DNA from: Picocystis sp. L7 | Lineage: Eukaryota; Chlorophyta; Picocystophyceae; Picocystales; Picocystaceae | Assembly: GCA_020975725.1 (NCBI GenBank) | Contig: QXJR01000012.1 | Location: 421,001 to 485,000 of the forward strand | DNA: 64,000 bases | Direction of reading: 5' to 3' | Shown: piece after piece, positions 21,066 through 29,899 of the stretch | Layout: each line of letters begins with the position of its first letter | How positions within the stretch are numbered: position 1 is the stretch's first letter | Notes under the pieces: generated by a model | The model's database searches: none | What the model saw: the letters and a program-made list of their open reading frames with translations, nothing else | What the model was told of the DNA's origin: nothing | Made by a program: the position numbers and the translations under genes

Positions 21066-23297
21066 TTAGAGGATGGAGGTGCCACCGGCAGCAATCTCTG
21101 CGGCCAAGATGAGCAGCAATACCACTGAAGCCGAAACCAAGACAATGAGAAGCTGCAGAAGCTTTCGCTCTGAAGTGGGAGGCTCGTTTATAGAAGACAC
21201 ATCCCACAAGCGCTCACCCGAGTAGTTGGAACCCGGGCCATGGTGCTTGACCTCAGGGAGGATCTCAACCTCCGGTGCATAGCTCTCCGGTGGACCTGCA
21301 GAAAAGGTACGTCCTGACTGCCGGTCCTGAATACCACCAACCAACGAATTAGACCCAACATTTGGACGAGGAGAAGATGCAGGTCCAGCAACACCCTCCA
21401 TCCCCATACGATCGACTTCATCAATGCTGTCCTCATGGACAGTCGTGAAGTGCGGACTGCCCTCGTATGCAGCCGCGTTCTCCAACAGCTCGTTTATTTC
21501 TTCAACCACAGAAGAAGCATCCTGCTGCTCCTCTTCATATTGGTCTTCATCCTCCATCTCAGACGACTTGTCACTACCCTCCCCGCCCCGAAGAGCTGTG
21601 GCAGCCTGAGCAACACGCTTCAATGCAGCCGCTTTCGTCACAGCCAAAGCATTCACTGCCGCCGCAGTCACTTCAGCAGCTCGTGTAGTGGCTGCTGCTG
21701 CTGTTGCTGCATCCGTGATGGATTCAGTTTTCGCAGCGATCATTGCCTCTGCCTCTCGGTAACCACTGTCGTACTCATCATCCACAAACTCCTTGTATGT
21801 GACCTCAAGCTGTACTTCACCACCTTCCCTACGCCTCACCAAGGGGAGCGACGTTTCTGCATCATCAGACTGATCTTCAGGAGTGCTTTCAGGTGTAAGT
21901 GGAAGCCATACCCGCATTGGCCTGCCCTCTTGAAGCTTGGACATTGGCAAATGGCATACACCATACTTCTTACGAAGAGACCATCTACTGTCATACACTT
22001 GAACTTCTAGCTCCTGCTGGTCGGGGTTGCGAACGAGAAACTGAAACTCTTGGTTCCAAACTGGATGCCCACGCCATGACTTCCCACCCCCCGTATCACG
22101 GTTGCGCTTTGACTCACAGACCTGTGTACCCACCAGCAATTTGCAGTAAGGATTGCTGAAGACACTCCATCCTCTTATTGCCAACCCCCTCGCCTGCTTG
22201 AGGACAACAATCAGTTCTCCCTTAAACTTTTCTGGTAGAGACATTCCTCCTGCATCCCTTTGCTCCATGAGCAATTCTTCAATTAGGTCGGAGGAAACGG
22301 CCTCTGGTTTAGAGCTACCCAACAGTGCCATTGCAAGGGCCTGCATCACTGCCTCCCTACCGATGGCTGCTTCTGCAATGGCCGTGACCGCTGGCGGAAT
22401 GTTAACCTCCAGTCGTTTCGGGAGGACCATCATCGATGGAACGCTCACGGTGATCAGTTGCCGGAGAAAGTCCTGCAGGATGGGGATGCGCATCAGTTGC
22501 ACCCTGTTGTACGGCGCGAGTTGAATGCGTATGTTTGGTCTTCCTGCAAACGCAAAAGACAACGATCCAATGTAAGGTGTTATGGGCGCTAGCCGTATCT
22601 TCAACCATATTTTGGCATCCACGTCAAGATCATACACTTTGATCGGTATTCTAAGGTTTCCTACCCGTCCCTTCCCCCTTCCTATATCTACTGTCAGCAA
22701 CATGTGCGCACCCCCAGTGTATCTCAGGTCGAACACGCCGTTGAGGTCCGAATCCTTTCGGCTGGTCCTTCTGGACATGTTTCGGAACAGCGGCGGTTCG
22801 TGGTCGAGGTAGAACTCGCTCACTTCCACCCTTCGAATCAAAAGCGGCTTTTCAATCTTCTTCAATGCGTTATCGAGCACCAGCTGCAAGAGGTTGGCGA
22901 ACCAGGCCTCGAGGTTCCTCTGGTACACCCGCCAGACTTTCCTGACACACATATTCACCCACTCGACGGATTCGGAACGGTCGGAGTAGAGCACGATCGC
23001 TCTCGAGGCTTTGGTTCCTTCATCGTTATTCCTTTGGAACATTTTCCACGCCACCACTTGTCTCGCACGCCGCACGGCGCTCGAGAGCACGGCTCCGAGG
23101 ACGACGAGTGCGGCCGTTCGCACCGAGGCCAGGTCCCCTTCCGGTCTCTTGGGCACCACCGCGGCCGAGATCGCGGCCGTCGACCTCGCCTTCCCTTCCA
23201 CCCTTCCTTCGTGCGACCTGTGAACCGCCACGATTCCCGTCGTCCGCCTTCGGGCGCGCGGACGCGTCCGAAACGCCATCGCTTTCGCCATGGCCAT
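21066..23297 (-). CDS. SMP- and C2-domain membrane protein (tricalbin/synaptotagmin-like)
   Basis: A 743-residue protein of the extended-synaptotagmin/NTMC2 class. These tether the ER to another membrane and carry lipid in an SMP (TULIP-fold) domain. An N-terminal hydrophobic segment lies near residues 58-75. The SMP domain spans about 110-290 (SVEWVNMCVRKVW..., then ...IRLAPITPYIGSL). One C2 domain spans about 355-480 (GELIVVLKQARGLAIRGWSVFSNPYCKLLV... HPVWNQEFQFLV). The usual calcium-binding aspartates are mostly absent, so calcium-independent behaviour is likely. An Ala-rich helix and an acidic region (DEDQYEEEQQD) follow. A second hydrophobic helix closes the C-terminus (LLQLLIVLVSASVVLLLILA), which is unusual for plant SYTs. 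The frame is open further upstream; 23297 is the ATG with the best context. No intron. Confidence 0.85.
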   Translation of the reverse strand: MAMAKAMAFRTRPRARRRTTGIVAVHRSHEGRVEGKARSTAAISAAVVPKRPEGDLASVRTAALVVLGAVLSSAVRRARQVVAWKMFQRNNDEGTKASRAIVLYSDRSESVEWVNMCVRKVWRVYQRNLEAWFANLLQLVLDNALKKIEKPLLIRRVEVSEFYLDHEPPLFRNMSRRTSRKDSDLNGVFDLRYTGGAHMLLTVDIGRGKGRVGNLRIPIKVYDLDVDAKIWLKIRLAPITPYIGSLSFAFAGRPNIRIQLAPYNRVQLMRIPILQDFLRQLITVSVPSMMVLPKRLEVNIPPAVTAIAEAAIGREAVMQALAMALLGSSKPEAVSSDLIEELLMEQRDAGGMSLPEKFKGELIVVLKQARGLAIRGWSVFSNPYCKLLVGTQVCESKRNRDTGGGKSWRGHPVWNQEFQFLVRNPDQQELEVQVYDSRWSLRKKYGVCHLPMSKLQEGRPMRVWLPLTPESTPEDQSDDAETSLPLVRRREGGEVQLEVTYKEFVDDEYDSGYREAEAMIAAKTESITDAATAAAATTRAAEVTAAAVNALAVTKAAALKRVAQAATALRGGEGSDKSSEMEDEDQYEEEQQDASSVVEEINELLENAAAYEGSPHFTTVHEDSIDEVDRMGMEGVAGPASSPRPNVGSNSLVGGIQDRQSGRTFSAGPPESYAPEVEILPEVKHHGPGSNYSGERLWDVSSINEPPTSERKLLQLLIVLVSASVVLLLILAAEIAAGGTSIL

Positions 23298-24001
23298 CGC
23301 GTTTGTGACGTCGTGTCGACCGATCCTTCCGGTCGATTGGTAAACTCGGGAAGAGTTAACGAAGGAGGGGCACACCACACGAACCGGGAACCGTAGAGGG
23401 ATGGCGTGCACATGGCGACCGAAGGGATGGCATGCTGAGGGATGGTGCAAGGATGGCAACGGGATGGTACAAGGAAGGCAGAGGGATGGTGCAAGGATAG
23501 CAAAGGGGTGGCAAAGGGATGGTGCAGAGGGGTAGTGTACGTGGATGATGTAAAGGGATGGCACATAGAGGGATGGCATGGTCGAGGAGGAAGAGCGCAT
23601 GCAGAGGCGGTGGATGAGAGATGTACGTGGAACATGGAAGTGTGTTGCGGATCGTTCCCACCCAATCGGACGCGCATGCGTGCGGGAAGGTGTGGGAACA
23701 ACCGGAGGGCGCCTTCTCCCAATACAAGACACGATCCAAGTTGCTCGACTTACGAACCATCTCCACACCTCAAACCATGAGACGTCCTCCCATCCAGCCA
23801 CGACACACGTGCAAACCGCTTGGAAGCACCACGGGTCCTCCACCGGCGCCTTGGAAGCTCGTCCACCATCTCCTACGCCCCACACCCGTAACCGTGTGAA
23901 CGCGGACGGTTATCGCTCACAACCGCACGAATGTCCCCAAGGTGGCCAGGGAGGTCCAGGCGGCGCATCCGACACGAGCCGATTTGGGACGAGCTGGATC
24001 C
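23298..24001. promoter_or_regulatory. Divergent promoter between SMP/C2 gene and RPC8
   Basis: A 704-bp gap between divergent start codons. The SMP-proximal part holds degenerate GGGATGG-based repeats (about 23398-23582). The RPC8-proximal part is GC-rich. No gene was identified within it. Confidence 0.45.
23398..23582. repeat. Degenerate GGGATGG-containing tandem repeats
   Basis: About ten copies of GGGATGG(C/T) are spaced 14-32 bp apart, many within a longer unit like GGGATGGTGCAAGGATGGCA. They lie 100-285 bp upstream of the SMP/C2 start codon. The copies have diverged, so the array is probably old. Confidence 0.7.
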
Positions 24002-24684
24002 ATGTTCGTCCTGGCACGTGTGGTGGACACCGTGCAGGTTCCGCCGAGGAATCTAGGCCTAGACACCGACAAAGCCGTGCTGGAGGAACTGCGAAACAAA
24101 TACGTGGATCGGGTGGTTCGAGGAAGCGGGCTCTGTGTAGCCATTTACGACCTGCACCGGATCCAAGGAGGAGAAATCTTCCCAGGGGAAGGAGCCGTGC
24201 ACTTCAGTGTAGATTTTCGAGTGGTAGGTGCGACATGCATTCGTTGACGGAATTTCGTGGAGATCGTAGTGGAACTGACCCGAGGATTTGCCAGGTGTTC
24301 TTCCGTCCCCTGGTGGGAGAAGTGCTGCTGGGAAAGCTTGTGGCCAGCGACGAGAGAGGGCTGCAAGTCAGCTTAGGATTCTTCCACGACATACACATTC
24401 CCGAGAGGTTCTTGCAGGAACCTTCCGTTTTCAACCAGGAAGAAAAGGTGTGGGTATGGAAGTTTGGCGACAATGACATGTTTATGGACATCGGTGAGGA
24501 AATTCGATTCAGAGTACTCGCTGTGAAATTCCCAGATCTTACTGCCAACGTCGTGCAGAAGCAACCTGATGGAACGCAGCTAGTGCAGCTCATTGAGCCT
24601 ATGCAGATTGTAGGAGACATCAATCGGGACGGACTCGGACTGCTGGCGTGGTGGTCCCATGAGGAGGAAGAGGAGGAAATGTAG
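24002..24684 (+). CDS. RPC8: RNA polymerase III subunit RPC8 (Rpb7/RPC25 family)
   Basis: This is the stalk subunit of RNA polymerase III, which pairs with RPC9 and is needed for initiation at tRNA and 5S genes. The exons are 24002-24223 and 24295-24684, with a 71-nt GT-AG intron, the shortest firm one here. The product is 203 residues, the family's usual size. The N-terminal RNAP domain begins MFVLARVVDTVQVPP, with the family-typical LYD-like motif (VAIYDLHRI) and a GDG-like turn. The junction produces HFSVDFRV-VFFRPLVGEVLLG. The C-terminal S1-like fold follows (VSLGFFHDIHIPERFL), ending in an acidic tail EEEEEM. Its stop is 91 bp from the stop of the convergent CIAO1 gene. Confidence 0.93.
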
Positions 24685-24775
24685 CTTATGGCAAATGCAC
24701 ACATGTTTGCTTGACTAGAATCCGAATTGGGAGTGCACGGGGTGCAGTTCAGCCGCACGAAAATCTGCATTCTAC

Positions 24776-25744
24776 TTACAGGTGACACTTCCAAAGCCTT
24801 ATTGTATCATCGTCTCCACAGGACGCAAGCATCGTCGGGTCCTGCGGATGCCAACGTACACAGTTGACATCAGACTGATGCGCATTTGTCCTCATGCACA
24901 CCTCCTTCAGTCGATCTCCTTCCCATTGGAAGAGTTTGATCGAATCATCTGCTGCTCCGGTTGCAAGTGCACCGGTCGTTTTCGACCAATCAATGGAATA
25001 AATAGGCCTTGTATGGGCTTTGCCAACAACGTCCGTTTTCTTCCAGGGTCCACGTCCACTCTGTTCCTGGCATTCCCAAACCGCAATGGAGCCGTCCTCA
25101 CTGCAGCTGGCCATGCACTTACCGGTCCGATCGAAGCTCGCTGCCCATACGGTCGACTCGTGTGCTTCTGAGTTTCTGTTCAGCACTTGCAAGCATTCCC
25201 ATTCGTCCGCATCCAACTCTTCGGCCCAGACGCGTAGGGTGTTGTCGTAGCTGCAGGAGACCAGTACATCTTCGTGTGGGTGCCATGTGACTGCTTTGAC
25301 GTCTTGCGAATGCTCTTGCTTGACGTCAACACAGTCGTAGTCCATTTCTTCGTGCGATTCCCAGATCCACACCGTCTTGTCCCTGCTGCAGGAAGCCAAG
25401 TAGGTGCCCGAAGCACTGAAGGCCACGCCTTTGACCTCACTTTCGTGCCCTTCCAGAGTGGTGGCAAGCTCCCATTCCTCTCCCTTTCGTTCCCAGATGG
25501 TGATGGTGGCGTCGAAACTGGCCATGGCGAGCACGTTTCCATCGTTGGACCACGCGCAGCTACGTATGGACCTCCCGTGTGCGTCTTCCAAGACCGCCGA
25601 GCAGGACCACCCTCGTCCTTCGCCACGCCTCCACAGCCTCACGGTGCGGTCCTGTCCACAGCTGGCCAGGGTGCGTCCGTCTGGGGACCACGCCAGGCTC
25701 CACACGCGCTGTTCGTGTCCATGAAGCGTCTCCCATTCCTCCAT
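24776..25744 (-). CDS. CIAO1: CIAO1/Cia1 WD40 protein, cytosolic Fe-S cluster targeting
   Basis: A 322-residue seven-bladed WD40 propeller of the cytosolic iron-sulfur targeting complex (with CIAO2 and MMS19), which delivers Fe-S clusters to DNA-metabolism enzymes and others. The repeats are clear: HEQRVWSLAWSPDGRTLASCGQDRTVRLW, then SIRSCAWSNDGNVLAMASFD, ESEVKGVAFSASGTYLASCSRDKTVWIW, DVKAVTWHPHEDVLVSCSYD, STVWAASFDRTGKCMASCSED, PIYSIDWSKTTGALATGAADD and DVNCVRWHPQDPTMLASCGDDDTIRLW. The length fits yeast and human Cia1 (about 330-340). The start at 25744 lets the protein begin just before blade 1; the open frame upstream is promoter sequence. No intron. It shares a promoter with UMP kinase. 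Confidence 0.95.
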   Translation of the reverse strand: MEEWETLHGHEQRVWSLAWSPDGRTLASCGQDRTVRLWRRGEGRGWSCSAVLEDAHGRSIRSCAWSNDGNVLAMASFDATITIWERKGEEWELATTLEGHESEVKGVAFSASGTYLASCSRDKTVWIWESHEEMDYDCVDVKQEHSQDVKAVTWHPHEDVLVSCSYDNTLRVWAEELDADEWECLQVLNRNSEAHESTVWAASFDRTGKCMASCSEDGSIAVWECQEQSGRGPWKKTDVVGKAHTRPIYSIDWSKTTGALATGAADDSIKLFQWEGDRLKEVCMRTNAHQSDVNCVRWHPQDPTMLASCGDDDTIRLWKCHL

Positions 25745-26159
25745 GGCGCTCGCCAAGCGTCCCGCTCCTGCGCCGAGGCAAACGCCGATGCCGATGGGAC
25801 GACGGGACACCGCTTTCCCATGAATGGCATGGGTTCCATGGCCGATCGAAGCAGGATCAAAAGGGGGAACAACCGGGACGTCCACCGGGTCTGTCCCGAC
25901 ACGAGTCGGGACAGACCCCTCCCTTTGCCCCCTCCCCCATCCCCTCGAGATCACGATTGATCTCGATGTCTTCATCGCGTCCTTTCGAACCAGGACGCGA
26001 GCCTCCATCCGCCGTGGGTCTCCTTCCCTTTCGAAAAGGAAAGTCATCGCCTTTCAACCAAGGCCTTCCCTCGGGATGATTGGGAAACGAACCCGAAGTG
26101 CTGGCTCGCAGCCACACCACCGACGTCGACGACGGTTCCATTTCGGCGCACGAAGCGCG
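25745..26159. promoter_or_regulatory. Divergent CIAO1/UMP kinase promoter with perfect inverted repeats
   Basis: A 415-bp gap between divergent starts. It has a perfect 14-bp inverted repeat with a 4-nt loop (GGGTCTGTCCCGAC at 25887-25900; its complement at 25905-25918). A perfect 8-bp inverted repeat TCGAGATC...GATCTCGA lies at 25945-25966. CTTTCGAAAAG-type and TTCGAACC elements are near 25985 and 26035. Such dyads suit dimeric transcription factors serving both directions. Confidence 0.6.
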
Positions 26160-27044
26160 ATGCGGTGTCGCACGTCTTTCACGCGCAATAGTGCGTCCAT
26201 CCGCCGCCGCAGGAAGTTCGACCTTGGACGTGTCCAGGCGTCTGCGAACGGGACGCCGACGTCCCGGCCTCGATGGACGAGAGTGCTGCTGAAAGTGTCC
26301 GGCGAAGCGCTGCAAGGCAACCTCGGCGTGGGATTGGATCCCGCCGTGCTGGACTCCGTCACGCGCGAAGTGGCGGCCGCGTCCCAGAATGGCGTGCAGG
26401 TGGCGATTGTGGTGGGTGGAGGGAACTTCTTTCGGGGACAGGACGCATGGCTGGGCCTGGACCGCGCCTCCGCGGACTACATGGGCATGCTGGCCACCTG
26501 CATGAACGCACTTGGACTGCAATCTGCGCTCGAACGACACGGAGTCGACACACGCGTGCAGAGTGCGATCGAGATGCGATCGGTTTCCGAACCATACATA
26601 CGGAGGAGGGCCATTCGACACCTGGAGAAAGGACGCGTGGTGATCTTCGCGGCAGGCACGGGGAACCCATTCTTCACCACTGACACCGCTGCAGCGCTTC
26701 GAGCGGCTGAAATCGGAGCTGAAGCCCTGCTCAAAGCGACGAAAGTTGACGGGGTGTATGATCACGATCCCAAGAAAAGAGATGATGCAAGGATGCACGA
26801 GAAGCTGAGCTACAGGCAAGTGCAACTCGATCGATTGCAAGTGATGGATGCCACTGCATTCACGCTATGCGAAGAAAATCATATACCGGTGGTGGTTTTC
26901 AACTTGTTGCAGGAAGGAAATATCCTCAAGGCAGTCATGGGGCAGCAATTGGGCACATACGTTGGAGATGAGGGACACTGGCAAAAGGTTAGCAGCGCAC
27001 AAGAAGAACCAGTAAACACATCAAGAAAGGGGGATGTCTTGTGA
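26160..27044 (+). CDS. Plastid-type UMP kinase (PyrH family)
   Basis: A bacterial-type hexameric UMP kinase (amino-acid kinase fold) that phosphorylates UMP to UDP in plastid pyrimidine supply. The plant homologue PUMPKIN also binds plastid intron RNA. The 294 residues are an Arg/Ser-rich transit peptide of about 50 residues ([19 protein letters not shown]...) plus a core of about 240. Motifs are [10 protein letters not shown] near residue 52, [10 protein letters not shown] near 85, the DYMGMLAT loop, [31 protein letters not shown] and [17 protein letters not shown]. The start at 26160 gives the shortest plausible presequence; the frame is open further upstream through the promoter. No intron. 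The stop lies 93 bp from the CDC45 stop. Confidence 0.93.
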   Translation: MRCRTSFTRNSASIRRRRKFDLGRVQASANGTPTSRPRWTRVLLKVSGEALQGNLGVGLDPAVLDSVTREVAAASQNGVQVAIVVGGGNFFRGQDAWLGLDRASADYMGMLATCMNALGLQSALERHGVDTRVQSAIEMRSVSEPYIRRRAIRHLEKGRVVIFAAGTGNPFFTTDTAAALRAAEIGAEALLKATKVDGVYDHDPKKRDDARMHEKLSYRQVQLDRLQVMDATAFTLCEENHIPVVVFNLLQEGNILKAVMGQQLGTYVGDEGHWQKVSSAQEEPVNTSRKGDVL

Positions 27045-27137
27045 GAGTATCAGAACACGCAAAGGATGGCTCGAATAAGCCATGATGGCACTGCAACATC
27101 TGGCATTTGGTTTGCAATTTATCTAGCGATATCCTCT

Positions 27138-29452
27138 TTACATGTCCTCCATATCATTCTGAAGTGCACCAAGAAAGCGTTGCACATCTCTCTTTGTGAT
27201 CTGGATGACAGACGAATCGAAGGAATCGTGTGCAAACTGTGCGGAGATTCTCTCGGCAGCCCTGCGGAAGCTGATTCCAAACTTATTTCCCTGTGTGTCC
27301 TCCGTACGCGGACGACCCCTCACACCAACAAGGAGTACCTGCCCCTGCCATTCAGGCCCTGCTACAACAACAGGCTTGTTGGAGCGGCCCATGGATCCCA
27401 TTGCATCCTGGATGAAATAGGCAAGCTTCGTCAGGGCCAACGGTTGGGATAGGATCTCTGCATCTACCACTTTCCCAATAGACATGTTCAGGCACCTGAA
27501 TTTGCTCAATGAGAACACACTTCGCTTGGCAATCGCGAGGCCACCTTGTCGAATGATTGCCTGCTGCAAACTCATGCTGAGTTGGAGGCCATTACTGAGC
27601 TCTTGCCAGGCGTTAGAACTGCTAGATAGGGCTCGGAAGGCACGCAAAAAATTCGATCTCATACTCTCCCTGTGGGCTCTCACAGGATCTAGGTCGAGTT
27701 CCTGTTAAAAATAAGAGACGATAGACCGTGGTCAGTACAAGCAAGCAGGATTAAATCTTCGCCGAGTATCAAGACAGAGGGTTTTCCACCTCAGCAGACC
27801 TGTTTGTGCAATTTCTTCAAGAAGACCAAGCGGCGAGGGTTTCCACCTCCTGCGCCAGCATTTATCGGCATCTGCACCGTAGGCACTTGCAGCCCCAACT
27901 CCATACCTTTGCATCTGGGCATTTCATTTCAAGGATGGCTGCAATCGAGTACACAACATCAGATGCAGAAAGGCGGTATTTGTATCCATTCTGCATCTGA
28001 AAACTAGAATACCTCACATCACTCAATCCGAATTGGGGGGCATACTCATTTAGCTTCTCAGACAGTATCCGCTTCAACTCAGGTTTCATGTGCGAGAAGC
28101 TCTGCTGGCATTCTATCAGGGGTAGACCCATTTTTGCAAGCAAGAGCTGTAGTTTTTGCTGCCCAGACTCCTTCCAGGTCCTCAGCCTGGTTGCAACGTA
28201 AGTTGAATGCACCATAGCATCATACAAAGACCAATGATTGAGAAGCATGAACCTGTAGTCTTGGTCCTGCTTGATACGCTCTTGATCTGGAATTCTGATT
28301 TCTGTTCCGTCTTCTAGCATTGCCACAGTTGGCATGTCAAGACTACCGCTGTTCAGAACAAGTTCGTTGAAACGCAGCACACTGCTTTTGTACCTTTCTT
28401 GTGATATCCGTTGGTGTATGTACTGGTCAGTCAACCCTACAATAGCCAGCCACAAGTACTCGTTTGTTTCCTTGTTGAGCATGTGCGCGATATCGTAGAT
28501 CATGTGGCCCGCGGCCTTCCCATAAAATGACCCTCTCCCGTAGTATTCTGCTCTTTGGAGCAGGCGCTCCCTTCGAGCTTGTTGACGTTGCCTGTAACGA
28601 GACATTCCACTCGTATATTTCTCCGATGTGCGTCTTCTGGAGGAAGGCCTTTCGTCCCCATCAACATCGTCTTCTTCAGACTCCTCGTCACTTGAACTCT
28701 CTGAAAGTTCAGGAAAGTCCTCTGCGACTTCACTGGTGTCATCATACAGCACCAGCACTTGCTTATTTTCTTCGGATGTGTTTCTGTGATGGAGTGGTCG
28801 TCTGGAGTCCACCACAAGCACCCGTGTCCCTGGTAGCTCAGCCAGGCCCAAAAGGTCAACGACATCTTCCGTTCCCCCACAATTGATGAGGACGACCGTT
28901 CGCTCCTGGTTATTGTTGCAGAACAAAGGCTCACTTATGTCAGAAAGTTCAAAGAGTTGACATTTCAGCTGTTCACCTGCAGATCGACGTACCTCGTCTT
29001 TATTTTGCAGCAACTTTTCCGCGTGGTCCTGCAAGTCGTCGTATCCGGAGACCGGAAACACCGAATAGCAGATCGAGTCCGATTTGAAGACACCCTAAGT
29101 CGTCAAGGAGATTCCCAGCAACGCGTGAGACGCTTGCACGGTCAGTTTCTATTGCGCACACTCACCGGCCCGTCGTCCTTCCCGCCTCGCCCAATTCTGC
29201 CATGGGGAAGAATATGCAGCGCTTCTTTTTCTTCGCATACTCTGCAATATCGTTCCTCGTCTGTCCATCCACGCTTTGTTTGCATCGAATCCTCCCACTT
29301 CGTTCCACGATCCTCACCGAAAGCACTTTGTAGGCACACACGGCGTCTACGTCGGACACCGACGCGAAGACAAGCACGGATTGGCCTTGGAAGGATTCCT
29401 GTCGGATGGCGTCGTATGCGTAGAAGTAGTCGCTCGGACGTACGAGCACCAT
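27138..29452 (-). CDS. CDC45: CDC45 replication initiation/CMG helicase subunit
   Basis: CDC45 joins MCM2-7 and GINS in the replicative CMG helicase. The exons are 29452-29318, 29094-27907 and 27701-27138. The introns are 223 and 205 nt, GT-AG, all phase 0, giving 628 residues. Exon 1 (MVLVRPSDYFYAYDAIR...FASVSDVDAVCAYKVLS) carries the DHH-like SDVDA motif. The junction restores the family block GVFKSDSICYSVFPVSGY. It continues with ILINCG-like VLINCGGTEDVVDLL, an acidic stretch (ESSSDEESEEDDVDGDE, about 165-195), then the helical inserts and a C-terminal DHHA1-like part (ALTKLAYFIQDAM... LVVGVRGRP-type LLVGVRGRPRTED). Inside the second intron an alternative 72-nt in-frame exon (27871-27800) is possible but would need a 35-nt intron. 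The promoter holds GATATC elements. Confidence 0.92.
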
Positions 29453-29660
29453 CTTCTCGCCTCCCACGCGCACGTTCGTTTCGTGTCGATTGTCTGGTTG
29501 AAATTTTGGAGCAGCTACTCGGAGGTTCAGACTCCGAAGTGCGCGCCAGTTTTCGAACCGATTGACGCCCCTCCCCAAGATATCGTTGATATCCCTGAAG
29601 ATCGCGATGAATAGAGGGGGATCAATAGATATCTTTGAGTGGAAGATCGCGATGGGAAGA
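29453..29660 (-). promoter_or_regulatory. CDC45 upstream region with GATATC and GATCGCGATG repeats
   Basis: GATATC-GTT-GATATC lies at 29579-29593, and AGATATCT near 29628. A direct repeat GAAGATCGCGATG occurs near 29598 and 29645, each containing the palindrome ATCGCGAT. These lie about 125-200 bp upstream of the CDC45 ATG. Confidence 0.5.
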
Positions 29661-29899
29661 AACGAGCATAGCGGTTTGCCAGAGCCCGAAGAGGACGGGG
29701 AGGAAACCCCAGCCAGTCCCTCCCTGCTCTGCCTCCTCTGCGCACCACGGATTGTACGAGGGGGCAGAGGTCCTCGTCGGTTCGTGCACATGTTCTCCTC
29801 GCAAGACGAAGGGCATCTCCACACACTCCACATGTACGTGTTTCGAATACCAAAACACGATGTAGTGAGTTGAACGTTCATTACCACTCGGAAACGACA

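Noticed and set aside
23298-23885. N-terminal extension of the SMP/C2 protein
   Set aside because: The added residues translate the GGGATGG repeats and the divergent promoter, and no homology is seen before residue 1 of the 23297 start.
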